A stretch of 64,000 bases of DNA from Acetobacter sacchari (GCF_017377715.1 NZ_JAFVMF010000008.1:145104-209103), one strand, 5' to 3'; shown: positions 17,702 to 28,443, numbered from the stretch's first letter. The notes: generated by a model not told the origin, from the letters alone. Made by a program: numbers and translations.

Positions 17702-19075
17702 TCAGGGGGTGCGTATCAGTTTGTGGTTGACGAACTCTTCAATGCCGAACTCTGAAAGTTCTCGTCCGTAACCGGAGTTTCCAATGCCGCCGAACGGCAG
17801 ATCTGGCGCGGTCCCTGTCACGTCGTTGATGAACACCATGCCCGTCTCGATGCGTTCGGCGATCTTTTTGCCGCGCGCGACATCGCTGGTATGGACCGAG
17901 CCACCGAGCCCGTAAGGTGAGTCGTTGGCGAGCGCAACGGCTTCGTCGTCGCCGCTTACAGGGTAAATTGAGGCAACCGGCCCGAAAATCTCTTCATAGA
18001 AGATCGGGTTGTCCTTGGTGATTCCTTTCAGGATCGCGGCTCCCATATAGAAGCCTTCCTGTTCAAGCTGTTTCCCGCCAGTGACCAGTGTGGCGCCGTT
18101 TTCCACCGCCTTTTCGACCTGCGAGATCGCACGCTTCATGGCGTCTTCGCTGCTCATCGGCCCGTGTGTGACGCCTTGTTCCAGCGGGTCGCCATAGCGG
18201 AATTCTGAAATTGCCTGCTCCAGACGAATGGTGAACTCGTCGACGAGCGTTTCATGTACGAACATCCGTTTGGCGGCGGTGCAGACCTGTCCGTTGTTGC
18301 TCATTCGGGCTGCGACGGCGCGGGGGACTACTTCGTCGAGATTGGCGTCGTCAAGCACGATGAAGGCGTCGGAGCCGCCAAGTTCCATGGTGCTTTTCTT
18401 AAGCGCGCGCCCGGCTTGGCCCGCAACGGCGCTTCCTGCGCGCTCACTGCCGGTCAGGGCGACGCCACGCACTTCGGGCCGCGCGATCAGCGCTTCGGAC
18501 TGGTCGTTGGTAATGAACAGATTTGTGTATGCACCTTCGGGCGCGCCCGCTTCCCGGAACAGCGTTTCGAACGCTTCGGCACATTGCGGGACGCCGGGGG
18601 CGTGCTTCACCATAACGACGTTGCCGGACATCAGATTGGGGCCCGCAACGCGCGCCAGTTGATAATACGGGAAGTTCCAGGGTTCCACGCAGTAAATTAC
18701 GCCGAGCGGCTGGCTGATGACGGTTGCATGCCCGGTTTTGACTGGAAGCTCTTTGGGGGCGAGGAAAGTTTCTGCTTTTTCAGCGTAGTAAGCGAGAATA
18801 TCGGCGGAAACTTCGATTTCCCAGAGCGCCTCGGGAAGGATTTTTCCCATTTCCGTCGAAATAAGCCGCGCGTGCTTTTCCTTGTTCTGGCGCAACAGAT
18901 CGGCGGCTTTCTGCATGATTGCGCGACGCTCCCCAAAGGACAGCTTGCGCCATGAGCTTTCCCAGAGCGCGTGGGCTTTCTCGAGCTTCGAGAACATCTG
19001 CGCGTCGCTGTGGGTTTCGTACGTTTTTTCCGTCTTTCCAGTCGCTGGATTGATCGTGCGATACATGCTCATCAC
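17702..19075 (-). CDS. NAD(P)-dependent succinate-semialdehyde dehydrogenase
   Basis: Aldehyde dehydrogenase superfamily, 457 residues, of the short succinate-semialdehyde dehydrogenase group (Sad/GabD-like). It starts MYRTINPATGKTEKTYE, and has EPWNFPYYQLARVAGPNLM near residue 130, the catalytic glutamate in MELGGSDAFIVLDDA near residue 230 and the catalytic cysteine in NNGQVCTAAKRMF near residue 264. It would feed succinate semialdehyde from GABA or related compounds into succinate. It could also oxidise other small semialdehydes such as malonate semialdehyde. Convergent with the hydrolase gene. Confidence 0.87.
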   Translation of the reverse strand: MMSMYRTINPATGKTEKTYETHSDAQMFSKLEKAHALWESSWRKLSFGERRAIMQKAADLLRQNKEKHARLISTEMGKILPEALWEIEVSADILAYYAEKAETFLAPKELPVKTGHATVISQPLGVIYCVEPWNFPYYQLARVAGPNLMSGNVVMVKHAPGVPQCAEAFETLFREAGAPEGAYTNLFITNDQSEALIARPEVRGVALTGSERAGSAVAGQAGRALKKSTMELGGSDAFIVLDDANLDEVVPRAVAARMSNNGQVCTAAKRMFVHETLVDEFTIRLEQAISEFRYGDPLEQGVTHGPMSSEDAMKRAISQVEKAVENGATLVTGGKQLEQEGFYMGAAILKGITKDNPIFYEEIFGPVASIYPVSGDDEAVALANDSPYGLGGSVHTSDVARGKKIAERIETGMVFINDVTGTAPDLPFGGIGNSGYGRELSEFGIEEFVNHKLIRTP

Positions 19076-19442
19076 TCATTGCTCCGTCACGGCCTGATCG
19101 GTCGTTTTGTTCGAGTGTCTGTATATGGGTGGACATAGACGTCCCGTGCAAGGCCACGGCCGCATTATCGGCGCGTCGTTGGCGTCGCTCTGCACTGCTC
19201 GACAATGCGACGTCAGGCTACCCCTGAGCTTCTGGCAGAGGTAAGCCTGTTTACGGCAATGACTCTGCCATTGCGTTCACATGGTTGTGTCCGCACGGCC
19301 CACAATCATAACGTGTGAACGCCGGGAAGTTGCGGGAGTGACCGGAGAGGCTTTTCCGATAGGCGTCTATGGCGGCTAAATTGTATTTTGTTCCGTCAGC
19401 CGCTTGCGTTGCAGGATTTCGTTCTGGTAAAGCCTGTTCTGC
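19076..19442. other. Intergenic region
   Basis: 367 bases between two minus-strand genes. I see no convincing coding sequence, RNA or repeat; it presumably holds the promoter of the semialdehyde dehydrogenase on its left side. Confidence 0.5.
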
Positions 19443-20846
19443 TCAGATTTTTGCAGCGACTTCGTTTGAGGGATGCTGACGAAGGGAAGGCCAGCGCCGT
19501 GCGACATACCAGTAGAGTGGCGTGGTGATCAGCAGGCCAACGCACCAGGACAGATCGACGCCATGGAACAGCTTCGCCATGGGGCCGATATACATTCCAT
19601 TGGCGAGGAACGGGACTTGCACGAGAATCCCGACAAAATAGCAGAAAAAAGCGGGCTTGTTGTAATGGCCATAGCGCCCGCCATCGGGTTCGAAGAATGA
19701 CGCGACGTCATAATCTCCCCGGTGGATCAGGTAGTAATCCGTCAGGTTGATGGAGGTCCACGGCACCATGACCGACATCAGAAGCTCGAGAAATTCGCTG
19801 TACGTTGAAAGAAAGCTCTTGGCCATGAAGAGGGCCATTGCGAGAGAGATCAGAAGGAGGATCAATGTGGTCGCCATGCGTGACCGGCTGGCGTGGCGCA
19901 GGTTGGGCGTGAAGGTTTGCACCACGGTGATGGTCGATAGCGTGCCGCAGTAAATGTTCATCGCGTTGGCGACAGAAATGCCGAGGGACAGGAGAACCAG
20001 AATCGGCACAGCGGCCTGTCCGAGTTGCAGTCCGAGTGTCGATACGACTGAAGCTCCGTGCGCGATTACGCCAACCATGGCTCCGACAGTCATGACCAGC
20101 AGAGATCCAAGAACGCAGCCCGAGAAACTTGCGATGAACGCCTCTCGCTCGCCTTTTGCGTCGGGCGGCAGATAGCGCGAGTAATCTGAGACGTAGGGCG
20201 CGTAAGCGATCTGCCACAGCGCTGCAGTCGATATGGTTCCCAGAACTCCGCGTGTGCTCACAACGCCATCCTGTGCGCTGGCGATGACGTCCCAGCCACT
20301 TATACCGATGGCGAACAGGCAGTAGAGAACTGCGAGCCCACAAAACAGGCTCATCAGTTTCGCCGAAATGTGAATCATACGGTAGCCGAACACGACCGGC
20401 AGCAGTGTCGCGATCGCGATGACCAGTATTCCGCCCATGCGTCCCACGCCGGGCAGGATGAACTCCAGCCCTTCGCCCCCAAGCACAAGATTCGACGCCG
20501 CGAAGCCGATATACATGAGGACGATCAGGACCGTGATTGGCGCTGCGCCGATGGAGCCGAACTGACCACGGGTCTGCACCATCTGCGGCACACCAAGACG
20601 AGGCCCCTGCGCGGCATGCAGCGCCATGAACACACCGCCGATCAGGCTTCCGACCACCATGGAAACCAGCGCCGGAAGCAGCGGCAGCGCGTAGACTGTG
20701 GTGGCGAGCGCTCCTGTGACCAGTGTAAGCATCATCATGTTCGAGCCGAACCAGATGGTGAACAGGTCGCGAGGATGACCGTGCCGCTTGTCGAGAGGGA
20801 TCGGATAGATCGTTTCCGCCTCGATCGCGGTCGCCGTATCGGTCAT
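19443..20846 (-). CDS. NCS1-family permease (cytosine/purine/allantoin type)
   Basis: Inner-membrane symporter of the nucleobase:cation NCS1 family, 467 residues with about 12 membrane segments. The ATG at 20846 is preceded by AGGAGG; the longer frame to 20972 is rejected. Recognisable parts are the N-terminal DKRHGHPRDLFTIWFGSNMMM, SDYSRYLPPDAKGE in the middle and MVPWTSINLTDYYLIHRGDYD near residue 390. The family carries cytosine, uracil, purines, allantoin, hydantoins or thiamin precursors. Its position between a pyrimidine-catabolic cluster and hut genes leaves the substrate open. Divergent from hutU. Confidence 0.85.
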   Translation of the reverse strand: MTDTATAIEAETIYPIPLDKRHGHPRDLFTIWFGSNMMMLTLVTGALATTVYALPLLPALVSMVVGSLIGGVFMALHAAQGPRLGVPQMVQTRGQFGSIGAAPITVLIVLMYIGFAASNLVLGGEGLEFILPGVGRMGGILVIAIATLLPVVFGYRMIHISAKLMSLFCGLAVLYCLFAIGISGWDVIASAQDGVVSTRGVLGTISTAALWQIAYAPYVSDYSRYLPPDAKGEREAFIASFSGCVLGSLLVMTVGAMVGVIAHGASVVSTLGLQLGQAAVPILVLLSLGISVANAMNIYCGTLSTITVVQTFTPNLRHASRSRMATTLILLLISLAMALFMAKSFLSTYSEFLELLMSVMVPWTSINLTDYYLIHRGDYDVASFFEPDGGRYGHYNKPAFFCYFVGILVQVPFLANGMYIGPMAKLFHGVDLSWCVGLLITTPLYWYVARRWPSLRQHPSNEVAAKI

Positions 20847-21041
20847 CTGGCCTCCTTGGGGCGAGCGGTCGCGGTGCATAACGCCCAGAAATCGTATCGT
20901 AACCGGAAGGGGATCCGGCGCAGACAATATTCTGCCTATGCGTGAGCTAGGCTGAAATTGCGCGGCGCCCATTGTTCAGGCGCCGCAGGATTCATACCAA
21001 CACGAAACGGATTGACAGGAAAAGACCATGCTTCTACTGAC

Positions 21042-21053
21042 TTGTCTATACAA
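21042..21053 (+). promoter_or_regulatory. HutC-like operator upstream of hutU
   Basis: TTGTCTATACAA is a near-palindrome resembling the TTGTATATACAA-type site bound by the GntR-family repressor HutC. It lies 36 bases before the hutU ATG, where a repressor would block transcription. No hutC gene is in the window, so this rests on motif likeness and position. Confidence 0.45.
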
Positions 21054-21088
21054 TTAAACTCTCATCTACTCAGCAATGAGGTCGCCCG

Positions 21089-22822
21089 ATGACTGAGCCC
21101 CGTTTCGCCACATTCCCCCAGACCGCACCGGAAGACGGCGGCGCTGGCCGCATAGCCAACGACCGCGTGATTCGCGCGGACACAGGACCGACCTGCACGG
21201 CGAAGTCCTGGCAGACGGAAGCGGCGCTGCGCATGCTGATGAACAATCTCGATCCGGACGTGGCCGAAAGGCCGTCGGAGCTGGTTGTGTATGGTGGCAT
21301 AGGCCGCGCGGCGCGCAACTGGGCGTGCTACGACAAGATCGTGGAGAGTCTGACGGCGCTTGAGGACGACCAGACGCTGCTGGTGCAGTCCGGCAAGCCG
21401 GTCGGCGTTTTCCGCACCCATGCGGACGCGCCGCGCGTGCTGATCGCCAACTCCAACATCGTCCCGCATTGGGCGAACTGGGACAAGTTCAACGAACTCG
21501 ACCGGCTTGGCCTCATGATGTACGGCCAGATGACGGCGGGATCCTGGATTTATATCGGCAGTCAGGGGATCGTTCAGGGCACATACGAAACTTTCGTCGA
21601 GATGGGCCGCCAGTATTACGGCGGCGACCTGACAGGACGGTGGATTCTGACCGGCGGCCTCGGTGGCATGAGTGGCGCGCAGCCATTGGCGGCGGTCATG
21701 GCGGGCGCCTCGATGCTTGCAGTGGAGTGTGAGCCTTCGCGCATCGAAAAACGTCTGCAGACCGGATATCTGGACCGCCGCGTCGACACGCTTGATGAAG
21801 CGCTGGAAATCATCGACGCGGCCTGCAAGAGCGGCAAGCCCGTGTCGGTCGGTCTGCTGGGCAACGCGGCCGAAGTCTTTCCGGAGCTGGTGCGACGTGG
21901 CGTCCGCCCTGATGGCGTGACTGACCAGACCTCCGCCCATGATCCGCTGAACGGCTATCTGCCGGCCGGGTGGACGCTCGACCATGCCGCGAAGATGCGC
22001 GTGACGAACCCTGCCGAGGTTGAGAAAGCGGCGAAGGAGTCCATGAAGCTGCAGGTCGAGGCGATGGTGGCGTTCCACAAGATGGGCGTGCCGACTTTCG
22101 ATTACGGAAACAATATCCGCCAGATGGCCTTGGAGGTCGGCTGCGCGGACGCTTTCGCTTTCCCGGGCTTCGTGCCCGCCTACATCCGTCCGCTGTTCTG
22201 CAAGGGCGTCGGCCCGTTCCGCTGGGCCGCGCTGTCAGGCGACCCGGAGGATATCTACAAGACCGACGCCAAGGTGAAGGAACTGCTTCCCGACGACAGG
22301 CATTTGCACAACTGGCTCGATATGGCGCGCGAGAAGATTCAGTTTCAGGGTCTGCCGTCGCGGATTTGCTGGGTTGGACTGGGAGATCGCCATCGTCTGG
22401 GCCTGGCCTTCAACGAAATGGTCGCCAAGGGGGAACTCAAAGGGCCGATCGTGATCGGACGCGATCATCTAGACAGCGGCTCTGTCGCCAGCCCCAACCG
22501 TGAGACGGAAGCGATGCGCGATGGTTCGGACGCTGTGTCCGATTGGCCGCTGCTCAATGCTCTTCTGAACACGGCGTCGGGCGCGACGTGGGTTTCCCTG
22601 CACCATGGCGGCGGCGTTGGGATGGGCTTTTCGCAACATTCGGGCATGGTCATCGTCGCCGACGGCACGCCGGATGCGGCGCGCAGGCTGGAGCGTGTGC
22701 TGTGGAACGATCCGGCGACGGGCGTCATGCGCCACGCCGACGCGGGTTACGACATCGCCGTCGAGTGCGCTCGAGAAAAAGGCCTCGATCTGCCGATGGT
22801 CGCTCCGAAGAAGGTTGTCTGA
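21089..22822 (+). CDS. hutU: Urocanate hydratase
   Basis: Cytosolic NAD+-dependent enzyme converting urocanate to 4-imidazolone-5-propanoate, second step of histidine breakdown. The 577-residue protein shows the full family pattern: TCKSW-like [45 protein letters not shown] near residue 192, and [19 protein letters not shown] with [16 protein letters not shown] near the C-terminus. The length is close to the usual 555-560. hutH follows after 3 bases. The other hut genes (hutI, hutG or hutF, hutC) are not in the window. Confidence 0.96.
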   Translation: MTEPRFATFPQTAPEDGGAGRIANDRVIRADTGPTCTAKSWQTEAALRMLMNNLDPDVAERPSELVVYGGIGRAARNWACYDKIVESLTALEDDQTLLVQSGKPVGVFRTHADAPRVLIANSNIVPHWANWDKFNELDRLGLMMYGQMTAGSWIYIGSQGIVQGTYETFVEMGRQYYGGDLTGRWILTGGLGGMSGAQPLAAVMAGASMLAVECEPSRIEKRLQTGYLDRRVDTLDEALEIIDAACKSGKPVSVGLLGNAAEVFPELVRRGVRPDGVTDQTSAHDPLNGYLPAGWTLDHAAKMRVTNPAEVEKAAKESMKLQVEAMVAFHKMGVPTFDYGNNIRQMALEVGCADAFAFPGFVPAYIRPLFCKGVGPFRWAALSGDPEDIYKTDAKVKELLPDDRHLHNWLDMAREKIQFQGLPSRICWVGLGDRHRLGLAFNEMVAKGELKGPIVIGRDHLDSGSVASPNRETEAMRDGSDAVSDWPLLNALLNTASGATWVSLHHGGGVGMGFSQHSGMVIVADGTPDAARRLERVLWNDPATGVMRHADAGYDIAVECAREKGLDLPMVAPKKVV

Positions 22823-22825
22823 ATT

Positions 22826-24376
22826 ATGGAAAAAACCTCTCTGACGCTTGTTCCGGGACGTCTCTCCCTGAACGACCTTCGCGCGTTTCTGCAGAATCCA
22901 GCGCATGTCGTGCTGGCGGATGGCGTCGCTGAGACGCTTGCCGAAGCCGCCCGTTCGGTGGACCGCATCGTCGCCCGGGGCGAGCCTGTTTACGGCGTTA
23001 ACACAGGGTTTGGAAAACTTGCGAAAACACGCATTGCCGACGCTGATCTCAGCGCGCTGCAACGCAATCTTGTGTTGAGTCATGCGGCGGGAATCGGCGC
23101 GCCCATGGCCGACGACGCCGTGCGACTGATCATGCTTTTGAAGGCGAACGGCCTGGCGCGCGGCGTTTCCGGCGTAAGGCCTGTGGTTGTGTCGTTGTTG
23201 CTGGACATGCTCAACGCGGGCGTCCTGCCGGTCATTCCCGAGAAAGGGTCGGTCGGGGCGTCGGGCGATCTTGCTCCGCTTGCCCATATGTCAGCCGTGA
23301 TGATCGGAGAAGGGCAGGCCAAGTTGAACGGCCGGGTTCTTTCGGGCGCGCAGGCTCTGGCGGAAGCCGGTCTGACGCCGGTCGAACTCGGGCCGAAGGA
23401 GGGGCTGGCGCTTCTGAACGGCACGCAGGCCTCGACGGCGCTGGCGCTGGTTGGACTGTTCGCGGCGGAGACGTTGCTCCAGAGCGCCCTTGTCATCGGC
23501 GCGTTGACGCTGGACGCGGCGCGCGGCACTGACGCGCCGTTCGATCCGCGCCTGCACGAATTGCGTGGGCAACGCGGGCAGATCGAATGTGCCGCCGTCT
23601 ACCGTGCGTTGCTGTCCGGTTCCGCGATCCGCGCATCCCACATTGAAGATGACGAGCGCGTGCAGGATCCATACTGCCTGCGGTGTCAGCCGCAAGTTAT
23701 GGGCGCCTGTCTCGACAGCCTGCGCCACGCAGCTTCGGTTCTGCTGATCGAAGCGAACGCGGTTTCTGATAATCCGCTGCACTTTTCTGACACTGACGAG
23801 ATGATCTCCGGCGGCAATTTTCATGCCGAACCCGTGGCCCTCGTCGCGGATGCCTTGGCCGTAGCGATCGCGGAGATCGGCGCATTGGCGGAGCGACGTC
23901 TGGCGCTGCTGGTCGATGCGCAGATGAGCGGGCTTCCTCCGTTCCTCGTGAAAGAGAGCGGGCTGAACTCCGGCTTCATGATCGCGCAGGTTACTGCGGC
24001 TGCTCTGGCTTCGGAAAACAAGACACTGGCGCACCCGGCCAGCGTGGACAGTCTGCCGACGTCGGCCAATCAGGAAGATCACGTAAGCATGGCGACGTTT
24101 GCGGCGCGCCGTCTGGGCGATATGGCCGATAACGTGCGCGTCATTCTAGCTATCGAATACCTTGCAAGCGCCCAGGGGATCGATTTTCTTGCGCCGCTTG
24201 CGTCGTCTGAACCGCTGGTCCGCGCTGTGGCTACGCTGCGGAGGTCGGTGTCCTTCTATGAAAAGGATCGGCTGTTCACGCCAGATATCGAAGCGGCAGT
24301 CGCTCTGCTTGGTCAGCGGGCGTTGCCGAAGGCGGTTGCGGGCGTCGCGTTGCCGACTGTCGATATGGCGGGATAA
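22826..24376 (+). CDS. hutH: Histidine ammonia-lyase
   Basis: First enzyme of histidine catabolism, releasing ammonia to form urocanate. The 516-residue protein contains [16 protein letters not shown] near residue 139, where A-S-G cyclises to the MIO cofactor, and [11 protein letters not shown] near residue 54. [14 protein letters not shown] is another family signature. It sits 3 bases after hutU, so the two are one operon. The order hutU-hutH without hutI/hutG indicates a split hut system. Confidence 0.96.
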   Translation: MEKTSLTLVPGRLSLNDLRAFLQNPAHVVLADGVAETLAEAARSVDRIVARGEPVYGVNTGFGKLAKTRIADADLSALQRNLVLSHAAGIGAPMADDAVRLIMLLKANGLARGVSGVRPVVVSLLLDMLNAGVLPVIPEKGSVGASGDLAPLAHMSAVMIGEGQAKLNGRVLSGAQALAEAGLTPVELGPKEGLALLNGTQASTALALVGLFAAETLLQSALVIGALTLDAARGTDAPFDPRLHELRGQRGQIECAAVYRALLSGSAIRASHIEDDERVQDPYCLRCQPQVMGACLDSLRHAASVLLIEANAVSDNPLHFSDTDEMISGGNFHAEPVALVADALAVAIAEIGALAERRLALLVDAQMSGLPPFLVKESGLNSGFMIAQVTAAALASENKTLAHPASVDSLPTSANQEDHVSMATFAARRLGDMADNVRVILAIEYLASAQGIDFLAPLASSEPLVRAVATLRRSVSFYEKDRLFTPDIEAAVALLGQRALPKAVAGVALPTVDMAG

Positions 24377-24685
24377 AAGGGGATTACAGTTTTCCGGCGC
24401 ATTTCAGTGCTTTGAAAAGTCCCCGAAATTGGTGATGTCCGTGAGATTACAGCCCGGCGTTATGCCGTGCTTTCGCTATGCAGCGTCGGCTCGGTAAGTC
24501 GCCCGAACGACGTGAGAGTTCATGAACATACTGCGTGTGCCGCTTTCGCTGACGAACGACAGTCATTCGCAGCCCTCTCGGTCAGGCAGCATCTAAACCG
24601 CGGGCGCGCGTGGCGGACGAGGGGGCTTATTTTCCGTTTGACGTTCTCTGGCCGGAATGAGAAATTCCGTGCATTGTAATGCGCC
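24377..24685. other. Intergenic region
   Basis: 309 bases between hutH and the P450 gene. No gene, RNA or strong repeat seen; it probably contains the P450 promoter. Confidence 0.45.
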
Positions 24686-26041
24686 ATGTCCACGCCATTC
24701 ACTCCGCCGATGCCATCGTTGCCGCCTGATTCCATCAGTGGTTTTGGCGTTCTGACCCGATTGCGCCGCAACGGTTTTTCGGCGTTCCCGGAGCGTTGTT
24801 TCCGTGAGCCGGTGGTGTCATTGCGCGTTCCTGGAAAGTCGCTGGTGCTGGCCTCTGGCCCTGAGGCGATGAAGGCCCTTTTCATCGGGCAGGCTACGAC
24901 GTTTCGGCGCTTGCGGATGGGACGACGCGTGCTTGGTCCGATTGTCGGCGATGGCATTCTGGTTAGTGAAGGCGTTGTCTGGCGTGAGCGTCGCAAGGCC
25001 ATGGCTCCGGCGTTCACACCACGGGCGGTCGCCGCGCTGACGCCGCATATCGCGGCATCTACCGAAAAGGCCTTGCAAACACTACATGACGACGGCGTAG
25101 TCGACATCTTCGCATTCATGCAGATTCTTGCATTGGATATTGCTGCGGTCACCATGTTCTCCATGGCGAGTGAGAGATTCAATGCGTCCCTTCGCGAGAT
25201 GGTGACGTCTTTCATGGCGGGAATTGGTCGCCCCCGTCCGGCCGATTTTCTGTTGCCGCAGTCGGCGCCGACCGTCACCGACTGGCGCCGTGCGCGCTTT
25301 CGCAAACGGTGGGTTCGGCTGGTCGAAGCCATTATCGCGGAACGACCGCCTGCTGCTGCGGTCGGAAAACCACGAGATCTTTTTGATCTGCTGGTTGCGG
25401 CGCTTGGCGTCAACGGTGCGTCGCAACGCCCAGAAGTCATCGACGAAGTCGGGACGATGATTGTTGCGGGGCATGAAACGACCGCGACCGCGTTGTTCTG
25501 GTCCGTATGGCTTCTGGCTCATGCTGAGGATTGGCGGAAGATGGCGGCGGACGAGGTCCTCAACGTTGATCTCTCTCCTGACAACGCTGCCGCAAATCTG
25601 GAGAATCTTCCTGTAGTAACGGCGATTGTGCGCGAAGCCTTGCGGCTGTTCCCTCCTGCTTTCATGACCGGAAGGGAAGCGGTGGAAGACGCGGAACTGT
25701 GCGGACAGGTAATCAAGCGCGGTGCAATAGTGCTTACGCCGTTCTGGATGCTGCATCGCTCTCCGACGCTCTGGTCGCAGCCGAACGCATTCGACCCGGG
25801 GCGTTTTCTGCGCGGCCCCGAACCGGACAGATTCGCGTATCTACCATTTGGCGTCGGGCCGCATGTTTGTATCGGGGCGCAATTGGCCATGGCCGAAGCG
25901 GTCTTCGTTCTGGCGCGCCTGCTGCAGCGTTATCATGTGGCAGTCTGCGACGACCGCCCCGTCCTGCCTGTAGGCGTGCTTTCGACGCGCCCCTCGCGAG
26001 CGCCCGCGTTCAGGCTGACGCGACGACGTGTGAGCCGATAG
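24686..26041 (+). CDS. Cytochrome P450
   Basis: Haem monooxygenase of 451 residues. The haem-binding loop FGVGPHVCIGAQLA (about residue 389) holds the cysteine ligand, the I-helix oxygen-binding motif is AGHETTATA (about residue 258), and EALRLFPP gives the K-helix E-x-x-R (about residue 320). No signal peptide or transmembrane anchor is seen, so it is soluble as usual for bacteria. No ferredoxin or reductase gene is adjacent, so partners must come from elsewhere. The FMN hydroxy-acid oxidase follows within 10 bases, suggesting a common transcript. Substrate unknown. Confidence 0.93.
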   Translation: MSTPFTPPMPSLPPDSISGFGVLTRLRRNGFSAFPERCFREPVVSLRVPGKSLVLASGPEAMKALFIGQATTFRRLRMGRRVLGPIVGDGILVSEGVVWRERRKAMAPAFTPRAVAALTPHIAASTEKALQTLHDDGVVDIFAFMQILALDIAAVTMFSMASERFNASLREMVTSFMAGIGRPRPADFLLPQSAPTVTDWRRARFRKRWVRLVEAIIAERPPAAAVGKPRDLFDLLVAALGVNGASQRPEVIDEVGTMIVAGHETTATALFWSVWLLAHAEDWRKMAADEVLNVDLSPDNAAANLENLPVVTAIVREALRLFPPAFMTGREAVEDAELCGQVIKRGAIVLTPFWMLHRSPTLWSQPNAFDPGRFLRGPEPDRFAYLPFGVGPHVCIGAQLAMAEAVFVLARLLQRYHVAVCDDRPVLPVGVLSTRPSRAPAFRLTRRRVSR

Positions 26042-26048
26042 CAGCTTC

Positions 26049-27227
26049 ATGAAAAACAGGAAATCAGAAAGTCAGGTCATGGAATTCTCTGGTATCGACG
26101 ATATGCGGCGTTTAGCTAACCGCCGCCTTCCCAGGCTTTTTCGCGATTATGTCGATGGCGGTTCATTTCAGGAGAAGACGCTGGAGGCTAACCGGGCGGC
26201 GTTTGGTCGTTGGACCATAACGCCCCGATGCCTGAGCGATGTTTCGCGCGTGGATCTTGAAACGGGTTGCCTTGGAGAACGTTGGGGCGCGCCATTTATG
26301 CTAGCCCCCCTGGGGTTTGGCGGCATGATGTGGCCGGGCGGGGAGAGCTTTGCTGCTTCGGCCGCGGCGAGGATCGGCGTCCCGATGGGCGTGTCGACAT
26401 TCTCCATAACTTCCATGGAAGAGTTATCTCGCACAAATGATGCGAAGCTTTATTCGCAGATATACGTTTTCCGGGATCGGGGTTTGACGCAGGACATGCT
26501 GGCGCGTGCGAGAGCATGCGGCTTCAGGACGATCATCCTTACCGTCGATACGCCGATCACCCCGTTGCGGCGCCGGGACGCACGTAACGGATTCCGACGT
26601 CTGACGCGCCCGTCGCCTGCACTGTTGGCGTCCATGGCGTTGCATCCGCGTTGGAGCCTTGGGATGGCGCGTGGCGGAAAGCCGAGGATTGGCAATCTTG
26701 AGCCTTACGATATGGGCGCGACCTTGCTGGAGCAGGCAGGGAATGCGGCGGGACAGATTGATCCGACGCTGACCTGGCGCGATCTCGACTGGCTGCGTGC
26801 GGAGTGGGCGGGAAAGCTGGTCGTCAAGGGCGTGATGGAGAGCGACGACGCTCGCGCCTGCATGTCGGCGGGCGCGGATGGCGTGGTCGTATCCAATCAT
26901 GGCGGCAGGCAGATGGACCCCGCGCCAGCCACCCTTGACGTCCTGCAAGACGTCGTCGCAGCCGTGGCGGGGAGGGGGGACGTCATTCTCGATAGTGGCG
27001 TCCGGTGCGGTGGCGATGTCGTCACCGCTTTGGCGCTGGGCGCGACAGCCGTTGCGATCGGGCGGCCGTGGGCCTGGGGGCTCGCCGCAGGTGGTCATGC
27101 GGGAGTCATGGCGACCCTTGAAGGTCTGGCGAAGGAAATTCGCGACGTTATGGCGTTGGCCGGATTGACCTCGATTGCGGCTTTGCGGGATCGAGGGGCA
27201 GCGATATTGCGAGCGCGAACAAACTGA
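26049..27227 (+). CDS. FMN-dependent alpha-hydroxy-acid oxidase/dehydrogenase
   Basis: Family of L-lactate dehydrogenase (LldD), glycolate oxidase and mandelate dehydrogenase; oxidises a 2-hydroxy acid to a 2-keto acid using FMN. The 392-residue protein begins near ANRRLPRLFRDYVDGGSF and contains the active-site SNHGGRQMDPAPATLDVL (about residue 284), with the catalytic histidine and FMN-contacting arginine. FMN-site sequences IILTVDTPI and DSGVRCGGDVVTALALGA are also present. The start could be 30 bases later (26079), which gives the more usual N-terminus. Pairing with the P450 suggests hydroxylation followed by oxidation, as inference. Confidence 0.88.
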   Translation: MKNRKSESQVMEFSGIDDMRRLANRRLPRLFRDYVDGGSFQEKTLEANRAAFGRWTITPRCLSDVSRVDLETGCLGERWGAPFMLAPLGFGGMMWPGGESFAASAAARIGVPMGVSTFSITSMEELSRTNDAKLYSQIYVFRDRGLTQDMLARARACGFRTIILTVDTPITPLRRRDARNGFRRLTRPSPALLASMALHPRWSLGMARGGKPRIGNLEPYDMGATLLEQAGNAAGQIDPTLTWRDLDWLRAEWAGKLVVKGVMESDDARACMSAGADGVVVSNHGGRQMDPAPATLDVLQDVVAAVAGRGDVILDSGVRCGGDVVTALALGATAVAIGRPWAWGLAAGGHAGVMATLEGLAKEIRDVMALAGLTSIAALRDRGAAILRARTN

Positions 27228-27582
27228 CGCGCCATCCGGTCATTCAGGGATCGTGGATACGGCCCTCGCCGCGCTTGAGGACGCCATGCACAGATCGAGC
27301 CACTCCCTCTGTGGGGATTGGTTGGGACCCGTCCGTAATGTGAGGGCAAGGTTTCGCGAGGGGTAGTCTTTCGCGTAACTGAGCTTCTGAAGTCCGTTGT
27401 GTGGCGTTCCCGAAGAATGTTCAATTCTTGAAAATATTATTGATACTAGGGATATTCCAATCTCTGAACGTCGATGGTGCATTGTTTGCACCTAGAGGCA
27501 ATATCAGCGTCGACTTCGGATATTCGAAAATATAATGATGCACGCACGAGAAGTTCATCTCTATGTGCATCACGGTGACGCC
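27228..27582. other. Intergenic region between convergent genes
   Basis: 355 bases between the hydroxy-acid oxidase and the minus-strand ferritin-like gene. It contains an AT-rich stretch around 27420-27540; no gene or convincing terminator was found. Confidence 0.45.
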
Positions 27583-28443
27583 CTACGCCGGATGGGGTGT
27601 CTGGGGCGCCGGCTTATGCGGCCACAACCGCAACCCCTGCAGCGCCAGATTGGCGATTGCAGGCAGCAGGCGCGGCTGCATCAGATCCGGATCAAACACG
27701 GCCATTCGGCGGGCATTTTCGCGATAACAATCCTCGACAAAGCTGCGGAACGCGAAGCCGTCCAGGAACACAGCGGTCTGCGTTACGGCGAAATCATGCC
27801 CGTCATTGGCGTCCTGTCCACGTCGCACCATCCCGAGTAGCCGCTGCGCCGCTCGAGAGTAGAACTTCAAAGACTTGATCGTCCTCCGTATTCGGCCAAG
27901 GCCGCGCTGCCGTTCTCGCCAGGCCATATAGTTGATAAAGAATACGATGTGTCGCGTTTCTTCGAACATCAGCAGATCGAAGATCTCGAACAGGCCCTGG
28001 GGCAGAAACTCCGACTGGCGGGCAGTCTTGAAGGCGCCGAAGCCCAAAAACGCGTCGAGGCACTCTCCGAATCCGAAATCGATGAATGCGGTCTCAAGAT
28101 CGGCGGGAAATCTTTCGATCGGTTGTTCGGTGGCGTCGATCCCGTAGCGATCGATCATCGTGCGGATCAGGCGAGCATGGCGGGTCTCTTCGAGCCCTTG
28201 CATCTCAACCGCATCCCGCACCAGTTGGTCGTGCACGAAGGGAGCGAACGCGTCGACGATCGCTCCCGCCCGGCGTTCGGTGTGATACACCTCCTGCCAG
28301 AACGGAATGCTGCGCAAGCGCGTCAGGTCGCGCTCGTTCAACTCCGGCCAGGGCAGGGTTTCCGGGTCGAACGACTGGTGTGTGGCGATGAACTGTTCAC
28401 AGAACAGGCGTTTATGTGCGTCTGAGCCCGCCTTGATGCTCAT
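27583..28443 (-). CDS. Ferritin-like diiron protein (second of a pair)
   Basis: A 286-residue, mostly helical protein of unknown function. Two E...EExRH units are visible: a glutamate in HTERRAG with EETRHARLI about 36 residues later, and GFGECLDAF with EETRHIVFF about 36 residues later. This is the ligand spacing of a ferritin-like four-helix diiron site (E, E-x-x-H, E, E-x-x-H). The protein is much larger than ferritin and resembles oxygenase-like diiron proteins. It is a clear paralogue of the upstream gene and overlaps it by 4 bases (ATGA), so they are co-translated. The reaction is unknown; oxygenase, oxidase or iron-handling are all possible. Confidence 0.7.
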   Translation of the reverse strand: MSIKAGSDAHKRLFCEQFIATHQSFDPETLPWPELNERDLTRLRSIPFWQEVYHTERRAGAIVDAFAPFVHDQLVRDAVEMQGLEETRHARLIRTMIDRYGIDATEQPIERFPADLETAFIDFGFGECLDAFLGFGAFKTARQSEFLPQGLFEIFDLLMFEETRHIVFFINYMAWRERQRGLGRIRRTIKSLKFYSRAAQRLLGMVRRGQDANDGHDFAVTQTAVFLDGFAFRSFVEDCYRENARRMAVFDPDLMQPRLLPAIANLALQGLRLWPHKPAPQTPHPA

